Assembly (NCBI RefSeq): GCF_010550675.1
Contig: NZ_JAAGOA010000025.1
Span: forward strand, 53,351 to 117,350
DNA from: Phytoactinopolyspora halotolerans
GTDB lineage: Bacteria > Actinomycetota > Actinomycetes > Jiangellales > Jiangellaceae
Reading direction: 5' to 3'
DNA length: 64,000 bases
The translations under genes and the position numbers were made by a program. The notes beneath the pieces are model-generated. The model was not told the DNA's origin and ran no database searches. It was given only the letters and a program-made list of their open reading frames with translations. This document shows, piece after piece, positions 25,309 through 33,323 of this stretch (positions within the stretch are counted from its first letter, which is position 1; the number at the start of each line of letters is the position of its first letter).

Positions 25309-26430
25309 ATGACGGCAGACGCTGCTCCGGCGCCGATCACGCTGTTGGTCGGGACCACCAAAGGAGGGTTCGTCGTCACCTCCGACCACGGCCGCACGCG
25401 GTGGCGGCGGCGCGGACCGCTCTTCCCGGGTTGGCAGGTCAACGACATGTTCCGCATTCCGGGTACCGGCCGTATGCTCGCGGCGACCTCCCATCTTGCC
25501 TATGGCGCGACGGTGCGCGCCAGCGACGACGACGGCGAGACGTGGCGACAGCAGGGGTCGAGCCCACGCTACGCCGCCGACGCGGGCCGCACCGTGCAGG
25601 CCGTGTGGCGGTTCGCGTCCGGTGCGCCGTCGAGCGGTGTCGTCTACACCGGAGTCAGCGATGGCGGCCTCTTCGCCAGCCGGGACGCCGGCCGGAGTTG
25701 GGCGGAGATCACCGCCCTCTCCGAGCATCCGACCAGGCCACATTGGGCACCGGCGGCGAGCGGGTCCAGCGTGTTGCACAGCATCGTCGTCGACGGGGAC
25801 CGGATCTGGGTGGCCGTCTCGCACGCCGGTGTCTTCCGCAGCGACGACGGCGGAGAGAGCTGGAGGCCGTGCAACGACGGGCTGCCCGCACCGCCCATGG
25901 GCAGCGCGCGGACGGACGTCGGGCATCGCGTGCACAAGCTGGTCGCGCATCCAGGGCCTCCGCACACCCTCTACCTGCAGGGTTTCGAGGGCACGTTCTG
26001 CTCTACCGACGGCGCCGAGACGTGGCTCCGGATCGATGACGGCCTGCCGTCCAGCCACGGCTTCCCGATCGCCGTCGACCACACCGGTACCGTCTGGGTC
26101 GCACCACTCGCCGGGGCCGATGAACGCTACATGCCGGAGGGACGTCTCGCCGTGTATCGGACGCCCGACGCAGGCGGAACCTGGATGGAGTCGCGCCACG
26201 GAATGCCGGACGAGCCGCAATACGTCGGCGTCCTTCGCGACGCGCTCACCACGGATGCGTGTGATCCGGTCGGGGTCTACGTCGGGACCACCTCCGGCGA
26301 GGTGTACGCGTCCGCCGACGCCGGCCGGAGCTGGCAGCAGCTACCCGGCAGGATGACCCGGATCACCAGCATCCGGGCGGTCACCACCATCGCCGCGGTC
26401 ACCAGCAGCCGGGAGGCCACGCAGCCGTAG
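25309..26430 (+). CDS. BNR/Asp-box beta-propeller protein, second copy
   Basis: Paralogue of the first propeller, 373 residues. It opens ITLLVGTTKGGFVVTSDHGR and has Asp boxes ASDDDGETWRQQ, ASRDAGRSWAEI, RSDDGGESWRPC and ASADAGRSWQQL, plus the same HPTRPHWAPAASG and HRVHKLVAHPG segments seen in the first copy (HPTRPEWGPGAGG, HKLVLDPADP). It also has no signal peptide and no sialidase catalytic residues. It starts two bases after the MoaD-like stop, so the three genes form one unit. Confidence 0.86.
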   Translation: MTADAAPAPITLLVGTTKGGFVVTSDHGRTRWRRRGPLFPGWQVNDMFRIPGTGRMLAATSHLAYGATVRASDDDGETWRQQGSSPRYAADAGRTVQAVWRFASGAPSSGVVYTGVSDGGLFASRDAGRSWAEITALSEHPTRPHWAPAASGSSVLHSIVVDGDRIWVAVSHAGVFRSDDGGESWRPCNDGLPAPPMGSARTDVGHRVHKLVAHPGPPHTLYLQGFEGTFCSTDGAETWLRIDDGLPSSHGFPIAVDHTGTVWVAPLAGADERYMPEGRLAVYRTPDAGGTWMESRHGMPDEPQYVGVLRDALTTDACDPVGVYVGTTSGEVYASADAGRSWQQLPGRMTRITSIRAVTTIAAVTSSREATQP

Positions 26431-26652
26431 CGGCCGAGCGGTTCCGCAGCCGCCACACGCCACGCCCGCATGACGTCGACTCGCCGCCTCCACACGCCAC
26501 GCCACGCCGCTTTGCGCATGACCGCACCGCCTCCTGCTGTGACATTTCCGCAATAGATCCGTTTCACCGCACCATGTACGACTTGTGCAACTTCCGCTAA
26601 CATCTTCGACACAAAACTGAATTTCGAGCGTGCCCGAGGGGGTAGTTGGGCC

Positions 26653-28779
26653 GTGGCAGGTGGGCGAGATCAGATTGGGCCGTTGGAACGCCTGATCAGG
26701 ATTCTCGTGACGTTGGAAGCGGCGGAGCCGAGGGGGCTGACCACCGACGATCTGATCGAGATCGCGGGGTACGGATCTGCACGGGATCCGGAACGCCAGC
26801 TGAACCGAGACGTCACGGAACTGAAAAGAATAGGGTGGGACATCCGGAACGAGTCGGGCCACGGCGCGGCCGGCCGGTACCGTTTGCATGCGCGCGACAC
26901 CCGTCTCCGGGTGGAGATCGAGCCGCAGCATCAGGTGCAGCTGGTACGGGCGGCGCTGGCGGCCGGCGTCGGCGACGAGTTCGTGGACCGACTCGGTGAT
27001 GACCTCTTCGAATCCGAGCCGCCGGGCGACGAGCCGCTGGTCCGCACGAACGAGCCGCACCGGTTGGGCCACGATGCCCTGGACAAGGCGGCGTACGCGG
27101 TCGAGAACGGCTGCCTGATGCGGTTCGTCTACAAGCAGGTGCGCCGGGTGGTCCACCCGTATCTGGTGCATCCGGGGGCCTCCGGCTGGTACCTCGTCGG
27201 ACACGAGGACGGATCGTCGACGGTGAAACGGTTCGTCACGGGGCGGATGACCGACGTCGTCGTCGACGGCCCGGACACGGCCGTCGTCCCCGAGGACGTC
27301 ACGTATGACGGGCTGAACCCGATCACCTGGGAGGTGGACCCGCCCACCGCCGTCGTGGTCGAGACCACCGAGGAGTACGTTCCGCAAGCCGAGATGGCGC
27401 TCGGCACGCCGGTCGCCAAAGAGACCGACGACGACGGGATGGTCCGCCTGACCATTCCTGTCACGCACCGCGCAGCGTTCCGCGCGCGGCTCTACGAACT
27501 GGGCGAACGCGTCCGCATAGTCGAATCGGCAGAGGTCCGCGAAGAGATCATCTCCGAGCTGAGCCGCTTCCTGAAGCGGCAGCCCTTGACGGGCGGCCCG
27601 GAGCGGCCACTATCCGTCGACGCCCCACCGTCCGGCCCTCGCCAGCGCGGACGCCGTCCAGCCGGTCGACCGCCAGCCAACCGGGGCGGCCGTGACCACC
27701 CGGCCAGCTCCACGCCACCGGATCCGCGAGACCAACGGCGCGGGCCCGGGTCGCAGGTGTCGGTTTCACGGCCGTCCGCGCCCATGACGTCCGGCGCGCC
27801 GAACCGTCGCCCGCCCGGTTACGTGCGGCGATTCGACCGGGTCACCAGGGCGCTCAACCTGCTGGCCATGCACGCCAACGGTCTTCCCCTGCGCCAGCTC
27901 GCGGCGTCTCTCGATATCGACCCGGACGCGCTGCTGGAAGAACTCCGCGCGTACTACTCCGCCGACATGCCGCTTCGATACTATCCGCCGGTCGTCCGGC
28001 CGACCACCATCAGGTTCCACGACGCCGACGGCGCGGAAGTCCTTCCCGACGAGGCCGAATATGTCACGGCGGTGCCACACCCCACGGTCGAGGTGGGCGC
28101 GGACTACGTCAGCGTCTCGGATCTGGCGCGGGTCTACCAGGCCGGCCAGAACCTGATGGCGCTCGAACCGGGCAATACGGACCTGGAAGACGCGCTGGAT
28201 GCGCTCATGGGCACCGCCCTGCGCGGTCTCGGGGCCAAGCGCAGCGAGTGGCAGACGCACCTGGCCGCCCGACTCGGCGACGCGCTGCGCCAGCGGCGCA
28301 AGATCCGCATCACCTACGCCCGCGCATGGGAACCGGGCGTGGTCGAGCGGGTGATCATGCCGTTCCGCCTGACGACGACGCGTCGCGGTTGGGAACTCGA
28401 CGCGGCCATCGACGACGAGCGCACGGGCACGTTCCTGCTCTCGGGTATCCGCGACGTCGAGATCTTGGACGAGGCGTTCGAACGCCCGGCCGACGTGGAG
28501 GAGCGCATCGCCGCCAACCGCAAGGAGCAGGCCGTGTACATCGCGGTTCCGCAGGACCGTCGATGGGTGGTGGAGCGGTTCGCCGAGTCGGTCGAGGTGG
28601 TCCGCGAGAGCGACGACGAGGTCAGGCTCCGGGCCTACCTGCTGGGTCCGGTGGAGAAGCGGCTGGCGCTCCTGATGGTGGTGGCCGGGCCGCGCGCGTT
28701 CGTCTACGAGCCCACCGGTCTGCGTGACGCCGGCACCGACCTGGCGCGACGCCTGCTCCGACATCATCGCGGCCCCTGA
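26653..28779 (+). CDS. Fused PafB-PafC-like WYL-domain regulator
   Basis: A single 708-residue chain carrying two tandem HTH-WYL proteins. First half: helix-turn-helix GPLERLIRILVTLEAAEPRG and FERD-like RQLNRDVTELKRIGWDI, then a WYL domain with VVHPYLVHPGASGWYLVGHE. A Pro/Gly/Arg-rich linker covers about residues 320-380. Second half: RFDRVTRALNLLAMHANGLP, a helix, then WYL with RVIMPFRLTTTRRGWELDAA and a C-terminal LGPVEKRLALLMVVAGPRAF. PafBC is the transcriptional activator of the actinobacterial DNA-damage response, and natural fusions occur. This copy is not beside proteasome or tat genes, so it may be a paralogue. It starts with GTG 26653. Confidence 0.83.
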   Translation: MAGGRDQIGPLERLIRILVTLEAAEPRGLTTDDLIEIAGYGSARDPERQLNRDVTELKRIGWDIRNESGHGAAGRYRLHARDTRLRVEIEPQHQVQLVRAALAAGVGDEFVDRLGDDLFESEPPGDEPLVRTNEPHRLGHDALDKAAYAVENGCLMRFVYKQVRRVVHPYLVHPGASGWYLVGHEDGSSTVKRFVTGRMTDVVVDGPDTAVVPEDVTYDGLNPITWEVDPPTAVVVETTEEYVPQAEMALGTPVAKETDDDGMVRLTIPVTHRAAFRARLYELGERVRIVESAEVREEIISELSRFLKRQPLTGGPERPLSVDAPPSGPRQRGRRPAGRPPANRGGRDHPASSTPPDPRDQRRGPGSQVSVSRPSAPMTSGAPNRRPPGYVRRFDRVTRALNLLAMHANGLPLRQLAASLDIDPDALLEELRAYYSADMPLRYYPPVVRPTTIRFHDADGAEVLPDEAEYVTAVPHPTVEVGADYVSVSDLARVYQAGQNLMALEPGNTDLEDALDALMGTALRGLGAKRSEWQTHLAARLGDALRQRRKIRITYARAWEPGVVERVIMPFRLTTTRRGWELDAAIDDERTGTFLLSGIRDVEILDEAFERPADVEERIAANRKEQAVYIAVPQDRRWVVERFAESVEVVRESDDEVRLRAYLLGPVEKRLALLMVVAGPRAFVYEPTGLRDAGTDLARRLLRHHRGP

Positions 28780-28875
28780 CCGCGCATCCCGCGGTGCGTG
28801 CGTTCGGGGCCACACACTGCGGGACGCAGCGCTCAGCACGGGCGGCCCCGTCGTCACGCAGGGACGGCACCGACC

Positions 28876-29679
28876 TCAAGCGGGGACGATTCCGGTGACG
28901 ATGTGGCCGACGAGCGGGGCGTGCAGCGCGCCGTCGCCGGTGACGAACCGCGCGAGCACCTCGCGGGAACGTTCCGTGATGCGCCGGTACGTCGCGTCGT
29001 CGATGCGGTCGATCAGCGGGGACCCCTCTACCTCGGTGATCACCAGCCCGTCGATCGTGTCGAAGTGCGCGGTGCCCGTATGGGTCCGCGCCGTCACCGA
29101 CGTCAGACCGGCCGACTCGAACAGGTCCTGCAGCTCGCGCAGATCACCGCATGACCAGTATGTCTGCACCAGCGACGCTCCCTCGGCGCCGGCCTCATCG
29201 GCGATGACGGACACCACCCCGTGATACGCCGGCTGGTCGGATATGGCGGCCGGCACCACGATCCCGACCGTTCCTCCGGGTGCGGTCACCCGGGCCATCT
29301 CGGCGAGCGCGCGCCCCCGGTCGGGGAAGAACATCAGCGACATCTGGCACAGGGTGACGTCGAACGTACGCTCCGGGAACGGCAGGTGGGCGACGTCGCC
29401 CTGCTGCCACGCCAGGTCCGGGCGGACGCGACGAGCCACGGTGAGCATGGATTCGTTGAGGTCGAGCCCCACAACCGTGCCGTCACCACCGAGCCGATCG
29501 GCGACGGCACGGGTGACGACGCCGGTCCCGCACGCGACATCGAGCACCGCGTGCCCCGGCCGGACACCCGCGGCGTCCGTCAGCAGCGGCGCCCACTCGG
29601 CGAACAGGCCGGGAACGAACCGCGCCTCGTATACCTCCGCCGTCTCCAGCGGAATCTGGAAAGTCTCGGTGCTGGTCAT
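28876..29679 (-). CDS. Class I SAM-dependent methyltransferase
   Basis: UbiE/Methyltransf_11-type enzyme of 267 residues. Seen: the SAM-binding motif I AVLDVACGTGVVTRAVADRL, motif II VVGLDLNESML, WQQGDVAHLPFPERTFDVTL, and post-motif LAEMARVTAPGGTVGIVVPA. The substrate is unknown; small-molecule or quinone methylation is typical. It is divergent from the LuxR-type gene, with a 144-base shared control region. Confidence 0.9.
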   Translation of the reverse strand: MTSTETFQIPLETAEVYEARFVPGLFAEWAPLLTDAAGVRPGHAVLDVACGTGVVTRAVADRLGGDGTVVGLDLNESMLTVARRVRPDLAWQQGDVAHLPFPERTFDVTLCQMSLMFFPDRGRALAEMARVTAPGGTVGIVVPAAISDQPAYHGVVSVIADEAGAEGASLVQTYWSCGDLRELQDLFESAGLTSVTARTHTGTAHFDTIDGLVITEVEGSPLIDRIDDATYRRITERSREVLARFVTGDGALHAPLVGHIVTGIVPA

Positions 29680-29823
29680 CAGCGTTCACCTCACTGTGCT
29701 GCGCGTCGGTCGGCATGACCGCATCAGGATCGGCCGGCCGCCGGCGCCGGCACATCGGTGCGTGTACCTATTCGGATACGTAACCTCGCCAGCCGGATGC
29801 CCCGGTGGCATGCTGGTTTCACG

Positions 29824-31506
29824 ATGACGACCGCTGCCGATCTGCTGGCGGCCGGCAAGGCCGCACTGGTGCGGGGCGACTGGGCACTGGCCCGGCCGCT
29901 GCTGGCGGACGCCGTCGAGCGGCACGAGACCGCCGACGGGCTCTACCAGCTGGCCCGGGCGGTGGAGTGGGCGGGCGACTACCAGGACGCGATCGCCCTG
30001 TACGAGCGGGCGTTCGTCGCCTACCGGGAACTGGGCGAGAGCCGGATCCCGGCGCTGATCGCCGGCCGCGAACTCAGCTTCCTGCATGCCGCCGTGTACG
30101 GGAACGACGCGGTCGCGGCGGGATGGCTGGCGCGTGCCCGGAGTCTGGTCTACGAGGCGGGCGAGTGCGTCGAGTCCGGCTGGGTCGAGCTGGCGGAGGC
30201 GCTGGTCACGGAGGACGGCGAGTCGAAGCTCGCACACGCCCAGGCGGCGCTCGACATCGCCGGCCGACTCAACGACGCCGACCTGCGCTTCTGCGCGCTC
30301 AGCAACGTCGGCGTCGCGTTGGTGCTGCAAGGCCGGATCGACGACGGGATGCGAGCGCTCGACGAGGCGGCCACGGCCGCCGCCGGCCGCGAGGTCACCG
30401 ACTACATCACCGCCGGCGAGATCTACTGCCACATGTTGCTCTGCTGCGAGCTGACGCTGGACGTCCGGCGCGCTCAGCAGTGGAGCGCCGTCGCGACCGG
30501 GCACGGGACGCGGGAGAACTCGCCATGGGTGTCGGCGATCTGCCGCACACACTACGGTGCGGTGCTGACGGCGGCCGGGCAGTGGGACGAGGCGGAGCGT
30601 GAGCTGCGGGCCTCGATCGACCTGTACGACGCGAGCTACCGGGCGTTGCGCTCCGGTGCGATCGTGCGGCTGGCGGACCTGCGGGTACGACAGGGCAGGT
30701 ACGACGAGGCGGGCCGGCTGCTCGCCGGGTTCGAGTTCGACGCGTTCGCCGTCCGGCCGCTGGCGAGGCTGCACCTGGTGCGTGGTGAGCATGCGATGGC
30801 CCGGCGGCTGCTGCGGCGCGTCGTCGGCACGACGGGCGACGCCGCATCCGGCGACGACGCGACACACCCGCTGGAGCTCGCGCTGCTGGCCGAGGTGGAG
30901 GCGGCCGCCGGTAACCTCGACGAGGCGCGGGCGGTGTGTAAGCGGCTGAGCAGCGTCGTCGCCGTGGCCCAGGTTCCGCGGATCAGGGCGTTCGCCGAGT
31001 ACGCCGCGGGCGTGGTCTGCGCGGCCGCCGAGGATCCGGACGCGCTGGCTCATTTCGAGGCGGCGTTGCCGCTGTTCGCCGAGGCGGAGCTGCCACTTGA
31101 GGAGGCGCGCACGCGGTTGGCGATCTCGCAGGCGATCGCGGCGACGGAGCCGGAGGTCGCGGCGGCGGAGGCGCGGGCTGCGTTGGAGGTGTTCGAGCGC
31201 ATGGCGGCGTTCGCCGACGCCGACGCCGCGGCGAACCACCTGCGCGGGCTCGGGGTGCATGGTGGACGCCCGGCCCGCCGCACCGCGGGACCGTTGACCA
31301 GGCGCGAGTCCGAGGTGCTGGCGCACGTCGCGGAAGGCCTGACCAACGAGCAGATCGCCGCACGGCTCTACATCAGCAAGCGGACCGTGGAGCACCACGT
31401 CGGCAGCGTCTTCGCCAAGCTCGGCGTCGCCACCCGCGCCGAGGCCGCCGCCTACGCACTGCGGGAGGAGCCGAAGCCGGCCACCGCCGTGAGGAACGGC
31501 GCCTGA
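29824..31506 (+). CDS. LuxR-type regulator with TPR-like sensor domain
   Basis: A 560-residue transcription factor. Residues 1-470 are repeating helical hairpins of TPR type (for instance GDWALARPLLADAVERHETA, AGDYQDAIALYERAFVAYRE). Residues about 490-545 form a LuxR HTH: LTRRESEVLAHVAEGLTNEQ, then IAARLYISKRTVEHHVGSVF. No ATPase domain is present, which separates it from MalT/LAL proteins. The start at ATG 29824 excludes an earlier in-frame ATG that would run into the divergent control region. It may regulate the divergent methyltransferase. Confidence 0.87.
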   Translation: MTTAADLLAAGKAALVRGDWALARPLLADAVERHETADGLYQLARAVEWAGDYQDAIALYERAFVAYRELGESRIPALIAGRELSFLHAAVYGNDAVAAGWLARARSLVYEAGECVESGWVELAEALVTEDGESKLAHAQAALDIAGRLNDADLRFCALSNVGVALVLQGRIDDGMRALDEAATAAAGREVTDYITAGEIYCHMLLCCELTLDVRRAQQWSAVATGHGTRENSPWVSAICRTHYGAVLTAAGQWDEAERELRASIDLYDASYRALRSGAIVRLADLRVRQGRYDEAGRLLAGFEFDAFAVRPLARLHLVRGEHAMARRLLRRVVGTTGDAASGDDATHPLELALLAEVEAAAGNLDEARAVCKRLSSVVAVAQVPRIRAFAEYAAGVVCAAAEDPDALAHFEAALPLFAEAELPLEEARTRLAISQAIAATEPEVAAAEARAALEVFERMAAFADADAAANHLRGLGVHGGRPARRTAGPLTRRESEVLAHVAEGLTNEQIAARLYISKRTVEHHVGSVFAKLGVATRAEAAAYALREEPKPATAVRNGA

Positions 31507-31513
31507 CCCGGCC

Positions 31514-31610
31514 GGCGTCACGCCCGGAGCACGGCATCACCCCGAGAGCGCGGCGTCGCCCAGGAGCAGGGCGTCGCCCGGGCATGGCGCCACCCGGGAG
31601 GGCGTCACCC
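31514..31610. repeat. Degenerate tandem repeat, 15-19 bp units
   Basis: Units beginning GGCGTC/GGCATC/GGCGCC followed by RCSCC recur at 31514, 31533, 31552, 31570, 31586 and 31601, between two convergent genes. The regular return of GGCGTCRCCC suggests slipped-strand growth. No function is evident. Confidence 0.55.
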
Positions 31611-32531
31611 TTGCAGCGCGGTGTACTCGCCCTGCGCGCCGTGTGCCAGCGGAAGCACGCCGCCGGTCGGCACACCCGGCTCGGTTCCGGGGACACGATT
31701 GAGGATGGCCGCCATGCCGACGGTCAGATGCCGACATTCCAGGGCCCCCAAGTCGGCCGCGCCGTCCGGCCCCATGATGAGCGTGATCGGTATGTCGTCC
31801 ACGTCATCGGACCAGCCGTATCGGCGCGCCTTCCCGACGTACTCCGCCGGTACCTCGGCCGACGGGTCGAGATAGAACAGCAGCGTTCCGTCCGGCGGCA
31901 TCACCGTTTGACCCGGTTCGGCGTACTGCAGCTCGTTCGGGAACCTCTCCCCTGGGTACATGGCAAGCCCGCGCTGGATGCCTTCATGCCCGAGTACCAC
32001 CGCGACGAAGCGCGCCTCCGTGCCGTCCACCCGGATGGTGAGTTGGTGGTGGACCGTATCGGACCATGCTGTCCACGGCTCGGCGTCCCGGAAGGAATTG
32101 GCCAGCCCCATGAGCATGCGCCAGTCGTCTGGGGTGGGGAACTGTTCGGGCTGACGCCGGCCACACATGTGTCCGACCAGCGAGTCGAACACATCCTCGG
32201 CCTCCGGCTGGGGCGTCACGCCATCGACATCGGGCAGCCGCCGGTCCGGGAGCTGACGTTCGAGCTCGGCCTGCACGTCACCACGGTGTTCGACATCCGT
32301 GATCACCCGCGCCGGCGGCGCCGCGTCCAGCGGCGGAACCGGCTCGGCCAGTGCCGTCGCGAACGCGTCCCGGCATGCCTTGCGACGGGATGGCCCGACG
32401 GTGGTCGCCAATGCGAAACCCGTCGCAGCGTCGAGCACCAGGCACAGTACGACGGTCGACGCGTCGGCGAGCCGGACCGATCGGGAGACGTCCCGTGCCA
32501 GTACGATCCACGTCCGTTCTGATTCACGCAT
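31605..32531 (-). CDS. DUF6930/DUF7309-like protein
   Basis: Cytoplasmic protein of 308 residues. N-terminal half: WIVLARDVSRSVRLADASTV and VVLCLVLDAATGFALATTVG, then PARVITDVEHRGDVQAELER, resembling DUF6930-type beta-alpha domains. C-terminal half: VHHQLTIRVDGTEARFVAVV and GLAMYPGERFPNELQYAEPG, ending in a hydrophobic-acidic region. The role is unknown. Relatives of these domains occur fused to, or near, pRiA4b ORF-3-type proteins, and one is encoded 800 bases away. The ATG at 32529-32531 is chosen because the earlier in-frame codons are not conserved in character. Confidence 0.65.
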   Translation of the reverse strand: MRESERTWIVLARDVSRSVRLADASTVVLCLVLDAATGFALATTVGPSRRKACRDAFATALAEPVPPLDAAPPARVITDVEHRGDVQAELERQLPDRRLPDVDGVTPQPEAEDVFDSLVGHMCGRRQPEQFPTPDDWRMLMGLANSFRDAEPWTAWSDTVHHQLTIRVDGTEARFVAVVLGHEGIQRGLAMYPGERFPNELQYAEPGQTVMPPDGTLLFYLDPSAEVPAEYVGKARRYGWSDDVDDIPITLIMGPDGAADLGALECRHLTVGMAAILNRVPGTEPGVPTGGVLPLAHGAQGEYTALQG

Positions 32532-32653
32532 CGCGGGGCAGTCTTCCAGGAACCGGCCCGGCCACGTCAAGCGGGCTGTGCCCGGTGCCCCACCGCAGAC
32601 TGTGGTGTGCTGCGCTCACGCAGGCCCGGCCTGACTCCCATCACCGGCGAGCC

Positions 32654-33115
32654 CTAGGTGCGGGCCGCCGTCGTCGGCCCGTCCACGGGATCGTTGACCA
32701 GCTGATGGGCACGCTGATGCGAGACGCCGAGGATCGTCCCGATATCGCGGAGCGAGATCTCCATCGCCGCCAGACCACGTGCCGCCGATTTCGCCTCCGT
32801 CGCGGCCTCCGCCTTGGCCCGCGCCGCCGTCCGGCGCAACTCCCGCGCCAGATCGAGGTGCTGCCGCGCCTGGGCCGGAATGACGGGATGCACCACCAGG
32901 TCGAGCCTCTCAGCCGACGTCTCCAGCAGCTCAGCCAGAGCCCGGCGGTGTTCGGCGATCGCATGGTCCAGCCGCTTGGCCGTGGTGGTGACCTCGGGCC
33001 GCTGCTCACTACGGACGGACCAGAGTGTGTCGTCCTTCGTCGCGACACTGGTATACGCGCGCTGCACGGGGGCAGGCGTCCTCGTCGAGACCGTCGTCGA
33101 AACCGTCGACGTCAT
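32654..33115 (-). CDS. HTH protein of unknown role
   Basis: A 153-residue protein, Ser/Thr-rich at the N-terminus, then a long charged helical stretch (KRLDHAIAEHRRALAELLET, ARQHLDLARELRRTAARAKA). The last 30 residues form a sigma-4-like helix-turn-helix, MEISLRDIGTILGVSHQRAH then QLVND. AAGGAGG lies seven bases before the ATG at 33113-33115. The HTH with coiled-coil layout fits a small DNA-binding regulator. It precedes the DUF6930-like gene on the same strand, with a gap of about 120 bases. Confidence 0.72.
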   Translation of the reverse strand: MTSTVSTTVSTRTPAPVQRAYTSVATKDDTLWSVRSEQRPEVTTTAKRLDHAIAEHRRALAELLETSAERLDLVVHPVIPAQARQHLDLARELRRTAARAKAEAATEAKSAARGLAAMEISLRDIGTILGVSHQRAHQLVNDPVDGPTTAART

Positions 33116-33311
33116 GGCAGCGCCTCCTTCCCGGCGAGCCTGGCACGACCGTGACCACTCGCGCAGGCCCTGATCCTCGCGTTGATGATCTTTCCCCAGC
33201 GTATACACGCGGCGGCCACGTCGATACTGATTTCATGGGCCGCGCTGTTCGCCCATGGGTGATTCCGGTCGTAGTGTCCGCCTCCGTGCACGCCAGGTCG
33301 CAACCGACGGC

Positions 33312-33317
33312 TACCGT
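33312..33317 (+). promoter_or_regulatory. -10 box TACCGT for leaderless transcript
   Basis: TACCGT ends six bases before the ATG at 33324. Confidence 0.5.
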
Positions 33318-33323
33318 GGTCAC

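Noticed and set aside
23796..26430. Sialidase activity of the two BNR proteins
   Set aside because: Asp boxes are present but the FRIP motif and the catalytic Arg/Tyr/Glu set of sialidases are not seen, and there is no secretion signal.
26277..26519. A minus-strand frame starting MRKAAWRGVWRRR with AGGAGG ten bases upstream
   Set aside because: It runs into the coding end of the second propeller gene, has biased Arg/Val composition and no recognisable family; the ribosome-like site alone is not enough.
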